A DNA stretch of 64,000 bases from Beroe forskalii (taxonomy: Eukaryota; Ctenophora; Nuda; Beroida; Beroidae), in assembly GCA_011033025.1 (NCBI GenBank), contig WFMF01000129.1:62001-126000 (forward strand), read 5' to 3'. A program made the position numbers and the translations under genes. Below, piece after piece: positions 57,363 to 64,000 of the stretch. The notes below the pieces were generated by a model, which worked only from the letters and a program-made list of their open reading frames with translations, was not told the DNA's origin and made no database searches. Numbering within the stretch: the stretch's first letter is position 1; every line of letters starts with the position of its first letter.

Positions 57363-60300
57363 ATGGCAACTGCCAGGCAACGTATAGAAGAAGAAGTAAC
57401 ATGTCCTGTCTGCATGGAACCTTTCAATGCCTCCGGTTCGTCAAGCATTTGGCAGTCAAAACCCTTCGTCGTAATTAGAATTTGATCCTTTCTAGATTCC
57501 CAGACTGTTCTATCTGCACTTTATCCTTAATCCTATGCTGCCTAGCAGCGAATGTGTCATCTGAGACCTGATTTCCATCTTCTAACTCACTCTCCTTCCA
57601 GGAGACAGGATGCCCAGGATCCTGCCTTGCCACCACACCATCTGCCAAACCTGTCTGGGTGGCATCTCACGGGCTGACGACGGAAGAGTGTCCTGGTCGC
57701 TCAAGGTGAACACTCCCTTTCTACACTCCCACAGCCTTTCCACACTCCCACTCCCTTTCACACTCCCACTCCCTTTCTACACTCCCACACCCTTTCCACA
57801 CTCCCACTCCCTTTCTACACTCCCACAGCCTTTCTACACTCCCACTCCCTTTCTACACTCCCACTCCCTTTCTACACTTCCACTCCCTTTCTACACTCCC
57901 ACTCCCTTTCTACACTCCCACTCCCTTTCTACACTCCTACTCCCTTTCCACACTCCCACTCCCTTTCTACACTCCCTTTCTACACTCCCACTCCCTTTCT
58001 ACACTCCCACTCCCTTTCTACACTCCCACTCCCTTTCTACATTCCCACTCCCTTTCTACACTCCTACAGCCTTTCCATACTCCCACTCCCTTTCTGGATT
58101 TTCACAGTCCCACTCTTAAATCCTATTCCCACTTCTAATCCCCACTCTTGCCCTCTTTTCACACTCCCCCTCCCAAATGCCACTCTTGCCCTCTTTTCAC
58201 ACTCCCACTCCTCTCTCAAGTGTCCGTCGTGTAGGAACGAGACACTGATCCCGAGTGGGGACATAACCAACTTTGAGGTGGATTTCCGGGTGAACAGACT
58301 GATCGAGGTGTTGGCACGGCTCCAACAATTGGAATTACCTGCTGGGGAGGTACTGCGGAAGAGGGCTGCCGAACTGAGGCCTGAAGTCACCAAGTCAGCT
58401 AACGCTACTAGGTCCTTCTTACGACAGGTAACTGGGAAATGTGAAGGAGACTATGAATATTTCATGACTTTTGTCTACGTATCATATGAAAGTAATCTTA
58501 CATTTGTCATTTAATTGGCATTTACCTAGATTTACCAAAACATCTCTTCTTTGCGTAGGTGGAACTGGCGCTTAGACAGAACAACGTGAACTCCTTGGTA
58601 CAGAAGAAGAAGGTTACTGACAGCATTAAGCTCTGTATGGCTCTTCTCAAACAGAGAGAAAAGGAAATGGTCGAGGAGATAGAGTCGAGGAGGAGTGAAA
58701 ATGAGCAGGCCTTACTTCTACAGCAGGTCCGTTGTGTTTTATCTTCATACTGTTGCAACATTTTCTTCATCTTTTCACTTCGCTCAATCTGAGCTCATGA
58801 AACCATCTCATCTCCTTCTCTTCCCTATTTCAAACTCCATAATCTGTTTTATTGATCCAAATCAGCCTAATCCAACTGACTCCAGATCCCCCATGTCTGC
58901 TCTCTGTCCTAACTCCCCCTCTTAACTCCCCCCACCTAACTCCCCCCTCCCAGGAAGAAGCCTCGTTAGAGCTGGGTAACATGGAGAGTGTGCTGGCACT
59001 GGAGTCTAACTGCTTCTCCCACTCTGACTCGCTGGAAGTAGCCAGGCAGGCTGAAGCTGAGATCCTGCCCCTCTTGGAGGTGTACAGCAACCACTACAAG
59101 GGGATCGGGGAGCCTGTCATCCCCGAGCTACTCCACTGCTTCCCCCAGGGTCAGTAGAGGGAACTTCAGGTGTTTTGGTGCGATTTCGAGTGTTATATGA
59201 TCCTATTCTTGTTGTGAAATCACAAGTCATCATGTTTTATAAGTTTTTTGGCAGTTTCACCCGTAGAGTTGGGTCTGATTCGGAAGGCCCTGACACAACA
59301 CCGGTTGAGGGAAGGCAGCGTGCGGGACAACATGTCCAACGCCCTGGACACAGTGTCTGGCTCAGACTCCAGCCTGGATGACTCCGGGATTGCAGATTCT
59401 CCTACCAGCGACATAACGTACCGGGGTAAGTTTCTCAGTTTCACTACAACTTTCTGATTATCTTGCGTTTCATAGAAGCATAGAAGGAGACATTCCTGCC
59501 CATTTTCACAGTACTGTACAGGTGATAAGAAATCAGGATGCATCGCCTGATTTTTCATTGTTTGAATTGGTTCAACCTTTCCAGTAACTTGTGCATCCCG
59601 TCTACCATTATTCCACCCCTCAGATGTGATCCATGAGGACCTTCCGCGGGGCGCGTTCCTCACTGACGGCCATGACGAAGTATCCACCCCCTTCACTGCC
59701 CGTGAGCACCCTGTAGCACACAGCACCGAGTTCGAGACTCCCATTGGTTCCCGGGGGCAGACACGTGTCCTGCGCCGCGCAACACGTGACACAGCACGTG
59801 ACATATCACGTGGGATGGGTGGCACGCTGACCCCCGTTACCCAGGCAACGCGCTCCCCTTCTGCCCACGCCAGGAGACCGCTCAACAACAGTGTCCGCCA
59901 CTTCTCCACTACTTGGGGCTCCCGGGGCTCGGGAGCCGGCCATCTGGACACTCCTACTGGCCTCAGCATCCTGGACGACACGCAGGTGGGCATTGACGAT
60001 GTGCAAATCTGTATTTTCCTTTTATATATACGTTTCGTGTTACTGTAATATTTTATAGTTCAAAAAGGTTTTTCTCAAACTCTCATCTCTCCCCAGATTG
60101 CTGTAGCTGATGCGGGAAACTGTCGAATTTGCGTTTTCAACACTGACGGAACCTTCCAGCGACAGTTCGGCAGAAAAGGCCGGTGAGTACAGAAATTTCA
60201 ATGACCGTTGTCATTATCTAATTTTCACAGAAGCATCGACTGGAACAAAAAAATTCAGGTGGTTCAGTGGACCCAAACACAAAATATTATCAAGTATTCA

Positions 60301-63109
60301 GACTGATTGGAGACAAAAAGTGTTTTCTAAACATCCCTAATCAACATCTCCCTCCACTTCACTAATCCTCCTGGTTCCTCAGGTCGCGTGGTCAGCTGAA
60401 CTGTCCCAACGCCGTGGCGTGCCGGGGAGACAGGATCTACGTGGCTGACACATACAATCACCGCATCAGCATCCACCGGGCTGACGGTGGCTTCGTCAAC
60501 AGCTTCGGAATGAAAGGTATTATATGGGAGATTGATTGGCGTGCTATTTCAAGAATTAAAAAGCAACCACCAAGGATCCTTCTTATACTAGAGTTTCAAT
60601 GCCTTACTTTCGTCACTGAATTTGGTGTTTTATTCCCACACTTTCAACGCGTTTCCTGCAGGTCGAGGAGAGGGTGAGTTTGACCGTCCCATCGGTATCA
60701 TAGCAACGGACTGCGGGGAGATAATAGTGGCAGACACGTGGAATCACCGACTTCAAGTCTTTGATCTGGAGGGGAATTTCATCAGACAGATTGGAAAAAG
60801 GGGATCCCGTGAGTGATTCTCAGAAAAGGACCTACTGTTACAATCCCTTGTGCGAGAGGAGGATCATATTGTGAAGACTGATCTATGATACTATAACACT
60901 GTTCTCAGAATTCTGTTGTTTCATTATTATATGTTGTTTGATGATTATCTTCTTGCCCAGGAGCCGGGGAGTTCCAATGTCCGTGCAGCATCGCTCTGAA
61001 CAGTGCGGGGCTGGTGTACGTGTGCGATCTCGACAACAAACGCGTCCAGATCCTTGACAAGCACGGCAACTTCGTCAGACAGTTCGGCAGACCCGGCACT
61101 CACGGGGGCGCCATGCATGTAAGTCAGCGGGGTTAGAGGCAGGTCAGAGGCAGGCACAGTCCCACCCCGGGGCTATCCTCTTGCGGACCTTCTGGTCCGG
61201 CATCTCTTTTATATATAGGGTTAGGGGATTTCTTTCATTTTTGGTAGATTTCAAATGGACGAATTTCTTTGAAAGAAACAATTAAAGACCAAAACTTAGG
61301 TTCCAATCGTAACATTTGAACTTCATGCACCCAGAGCCATCGCGATAGATTCTAACGACTATGTGTACGTGACAGAATACGAGAAGCACTACTTCCAGGT
61401 ACGTTCATGGTTGAAACACGTAAAGATTTTATACTTTCATAGCTTTTGAATCATGAATTCACATTCATTTGGAATTCAAATAGTGGTGCAAATTCAGAAA
61501 ACGGCAGAGGAAGCAACTGATTCTATGTTAGTTCGGTAACTCGGTACTCTGCCCATGCACATCTTGGGCACATTTTGGGCACACCTCGGCCACAAGACAC
61601 ACCTGGGTCACACCTCAGGCACCGCGTTACACTCCATTCCCCCAGGTGTTACACTCCATTCCCCCAGGTGTCACACTCCATTTCTCCAGGTGTCACACTC
61701 CATTTCTCCAGGCGTTACGCTCCATTCCCCCAGGTGTTACACTCCATTCCCCCAGGTGTCACACTCCATTCCCCCAGGTGTCACACTCCATTCCCCCAGG
61801 TGTTACACTCCATTCCCCAGGTGTTACACTCCATTCCCCAGGTGTTACACTCCATTCCCCCAGGTGTTACACTCCATTCCCCCAGGTGTCACACTCCATT
61901 TCTCCAGGTGTCACACTCCATTTCTCCAGGTGTTACACTCCATTCCCCCAGGTGTCACACTCCATTTCTCCAGGCGTTACACTCCATTCCCCCAGGTGTT
62001 ACTCTCCAGTCCCCCAGGTGTCACACTCCATTCCCCCAGGTGTCACTCCATTCCCCAGGTGTTACACTCCATTCCCCAGGTGTTACACTCCATTCCCCCA
62101 GGTGTTACACTCCATTCCCCCAGGTGTCACACTCCATTCCCCCAGGTGTCACACTCCATTCCCCCAGGTGTTACACTCCATTCCCCCAGGTGTTACACTC
62201 CATTCCCCCAGGTGTCACACTCCATTCCCCCAGGTGTTACACTCCATTCCCCCAGGTGTCACACTCCATTTCTCCAGGTGTCACACTCCATTTCTCCAGG
62301 CGTTACACTCCATTCCCCCAGGTGTTACACTCCATTCCCCCAGGTGTCACACTCCATTCCCCCAGGGGTCACACTCCATTCCCCCAGGTGTTACACTCCA
62401 TTCCCCCAGGTGTTACACTCCATTCCCCCAGGTGTCACACTCCATTTCTCCAGGTGTCACACTCCATTTCTCCAGGTGGTACACTCCATTCCCCCAGGTG
62501 TCACACTCCATTTCTCCAGGCGTTACACTCCATTCCCCCAGGTGTTACACTCCAGTCCCCCAGGTGTCACACTCCATTCCCCCAGGTGTTACACTCCATT
62601 CCCCCAGGTGTTACACTCCATTCCCTCAGGTGTTACACTCCATTCCCCCAGGTGTCACACTCCATTCCCCCAGGTGTCACACTCCATTTCCCCAGGTGTT
62701 ACACTCCATTCCCCCAGGTGTTACACTCTATTCCCCCAGGTGTCACACTCCATTCCCCCAGGTGTTACACTCCATTCCCCCAGGTGTCACACTCCATTCC
62801 CCCAGGTGTTACACTCCATTTCTCCAGGTGTCACACTCCATTTCTCCAGGCGTTACACTCCATTCCCCCAGGTGTTACACTCCATTCCCCCAGGTGTTAC
62901 ACTCCATTCCCCCAGGTGTCACACTCCATTCCCCCAGGTGTTACACTCCATTCCCCCAGGTGTTCGACTCGGCTGACAACTTCGTGTCTCGTTACGGCTC
63001 CCACGGACAAGGGGTTGGAGAGTTCGATAAGCCCTGTGGAATCACTGTCGACTTCGGGGGTCGTGTGTTTGTGAGTGATAGCTTCAACCACCGTCTCCAC
63101 ATCTTCTGA
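57363..63109 (+). CDS. RING/coiled-coil/NHL E3 ubiquitin ligase (TRIM32/NHL family), 13 exons
   Basis: Proteins of this type transfer ubiquitin through the RING and bind RNA or protein through a six-bladed NHL propeller. Exons: 57363-57435, 57602-57705, 58221-58427, 58559-58726, 58954-59149, 59255-59425, 59624-59985, 60097-60182, 60383-60516, 60662-60808, 60961-61118, 61327-61398 and 62960-63109. All phases match, giving about 675 residues. The C3HC4 RING uses Cys14, Cys17, Cys34, His36, Cys39, Cys42, Cys60 and Cys63. A coiled coil follows (about residues 85-250), then a low-complexity linker, then NHL blades from about residue 420 to the end (VADAGNCRICVF, VADTYNHRISIH, VADTWNHRLQVF, VCDLDNKRVQIL, VTEYEKHYFQ, VSDSFNHRLHIF). 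I see no B-box. The acceptor before 61327 reads cat instead of cag. Skipping that 72-base exon keeps the frame. Confidence 0.88.
57708..58210 (+). repeat. pyrimidine-rich minisatellite filling intron 2 of the RING/NHL gene
   Basis: About 25 copies of a 17-bp unit (ctttctacactcccactcc and close variants) run from just after the donor at 57706 almost to the acceptor at 58220. In gene sense the whole intron is C/T-rich, like an extended polypyrimidine tract. The 169-residue open frame here is a repeat translation. Confidence 0.92.
61628..62959 (+). repeat. 23-bp minisatellite of 3' splice sites, about 58 copies, in the last intron of the RING/NHL gene
   Basis: The unit caggtgttacactccattcc plus ccc is repeated about 58 times, with variants tgtcac, tttctccag and ggcgtt arranged in a higher-order pattern. 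Each unit contains a pyrimidine run ending in CAG followed by GTGT. The last copy is the real acceptor of exon 62960-63109 (cccccag then GTGTTCGAC). The paralogous intron at 23594-23618 has a single unit. Because a 23-bp unit without stops is open in all three frames, frames of 473-499 codons appear, one of them continuous with the final NHL exon. Confidence 0.97.
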
Positions 63110-64000
63110 GGAGAGATCGCTCAACTAATCTTATCAGAGATAGAAACAGGGATGTGTTTATCATATCACGATCTTCAAATCTTCATGTTTTGGGATCAGG
63201 AATTCCTCAACGGAATGCGGATTTCTCATTGACATTGTGGAATTGGATATTATCAACTGTACAAACAACTGGAATGACTTGAATGGGTTATTTGGTTGTC
63301 CGATGATCAATTGGTCTACTTCGAGAGAATATAAATGTATTAATATTACCTTAGTACAAGAAATTAAGTAAGCAGAAAATTAAGCACTCAGGCCGCAAAA
63401 AATGCTTAATTTGGTGTAACGTCAAAAATTGATATGATAAATAAAAAGCAAAATAGCTATGAAAAATGCTCAATTTGGTGTTGCCTAATAATGTGCGTTC
63501 TTAATTTTCGGAGTTCTTAATTTCATGTACTAAGGTATTCTTTTTGTATTTGTATACGTTAGAACCGTAGCAATATTTAATAAACTTAGAAATGACATTG
63601 ACAGTACCTACTGTACTTATCTTAAAAAGTAGTATAATGAGTTTCAGTAGTATAATGATTTTCAGTTAATAATATATTACCTTAGATTTAGCGAATATTG
63701 TACAGATAAGGGGGGAGCTCGCTAATGTCGCACAAATTGTTAGTACCTAAATTTGCGCGGCTTTAACGAGCAATCTACACACATATGGGGAAAGTATACT
63801 TTTGACCTGTAGAAGTTTTACAATAAATCCATATACGAATTTACGCAACTCATGACAATGGTTTAATTGTAATAATAATATGCGATTACATGTCGAAGTG
63901 GTGACCGTATACCACAACTCACACGGTCGAGGAGACAGCCGAGACTGTGTATCACTATCAGCATGTTGGACAATGGCCGAGGCATGCCGAGTTCACCATC
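63110..64000 (+). other. 3' flank of the RING/NHL gene, duplicated at 23.8-24.4 kb
   Basis: Untranslated and downstream sequence, matching 23769-24416 with moderate divergence. Relative to that copy it has an insertion of about 190 bp near 63345-63540 with short inverted segments (gaaattaagtaagc near its left edge, ttcttaatttcatgtactaa near its right edge, and accttagtac/gtactaaggt at the two junctions), which looks like a small terminal-inverted-repeat element. Confidence 0.6.

Noticed and set aside
59220-59993. A 257-codon minus-strand frame
   Set aside because: It lies antisense to well-supported exons and a linker of the RING/NHL gene and shows no domain.
61555-63109. Open frames of 473-499 codons in all three forward frames
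   Set aside because: They come from a stop-free 23-bp repeat. Only the final 150 bases are a real exon. Possible read-in from the repeat is reported as a finding, not as a gene.

Overview
The window looks like nuclear DNA of an invertebrate animal. Several host genes are split into many short exons with GT-AG junctions, introns are filled with minisatellites and DNA-transposon relics, and the encoded families (DNAJC3, PDIA6, SENP8, a RING/NHL E3 ligase, a giant multi-saposin protein, a membrane-anchored GT4 glycosyltransferase) are eukaryotic. The base composition is AT-rich with sharp GC-rich islands. A cnidarian or other early-branching animal is my guess only; no sequence here fixes the phylum.

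Layout. 1-9958: a complete DNAJC3 (p58IPK) co-chaperone on the minus strand, with an A-rich minisatellite intron and a large intron holding copies of a ~465-bp satellite. 11745-19375: PDIA6 (P5) on the minus strand, whose introns hold a ~2.6-kb array of 56-bp repeats and about six more ~465-bp units. 19793-20416: a one-exon SENP8-like deneddylase. 20782-25687: GC-rich inverted-repeat elements on both sides of a truncated copy of the NHL end of the gene at 57-63 kb. 26340-34060: a GT4 glycosyltransferase with an intact 3.4-kb hAT transposon in one intron (28790-32173, 8-bp target duplication). 34.9-36.5 kb: satellite DNA. 36.5-43.9 kb: gene-poor, with palindromes, dispersed repeats and decayed transposon-type fragments. 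43994-48166: a 1390-residue secreted protein with 16 saposin-type domains in one open frame. 48.2-57.3 kb: no gene recognised. 57363-63109: a RING/coiled-coil/NHL protein of 13 exons, whose last intron is a ~58-copy repeat array.

DNAJC3 and PDIA6 are both endoplasmic-reticulum folding proteins, lie in tandem 1.8 kb apart on one strand and share the same satellite family in their introns. SENP8 (NEDD8 protease) and the RING/NHL protein both belong to ubiquitin-type pathways but are not obviously linked.

The most striking theme is that tandem repeats here are repeatedly built from gene boundaries. The PDIA6 array repeats a real 3' splice site plus the first codons of its exon about 47 times. 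The NHL-gene array repeats its last 3' splice site about 58 times. The GT4 gene has six copies of its final coding segment with the stop codon. The DNAJC3 stop-codon region is present three times. I know of no described process with this signature and put it forward as the main candidate for something new.
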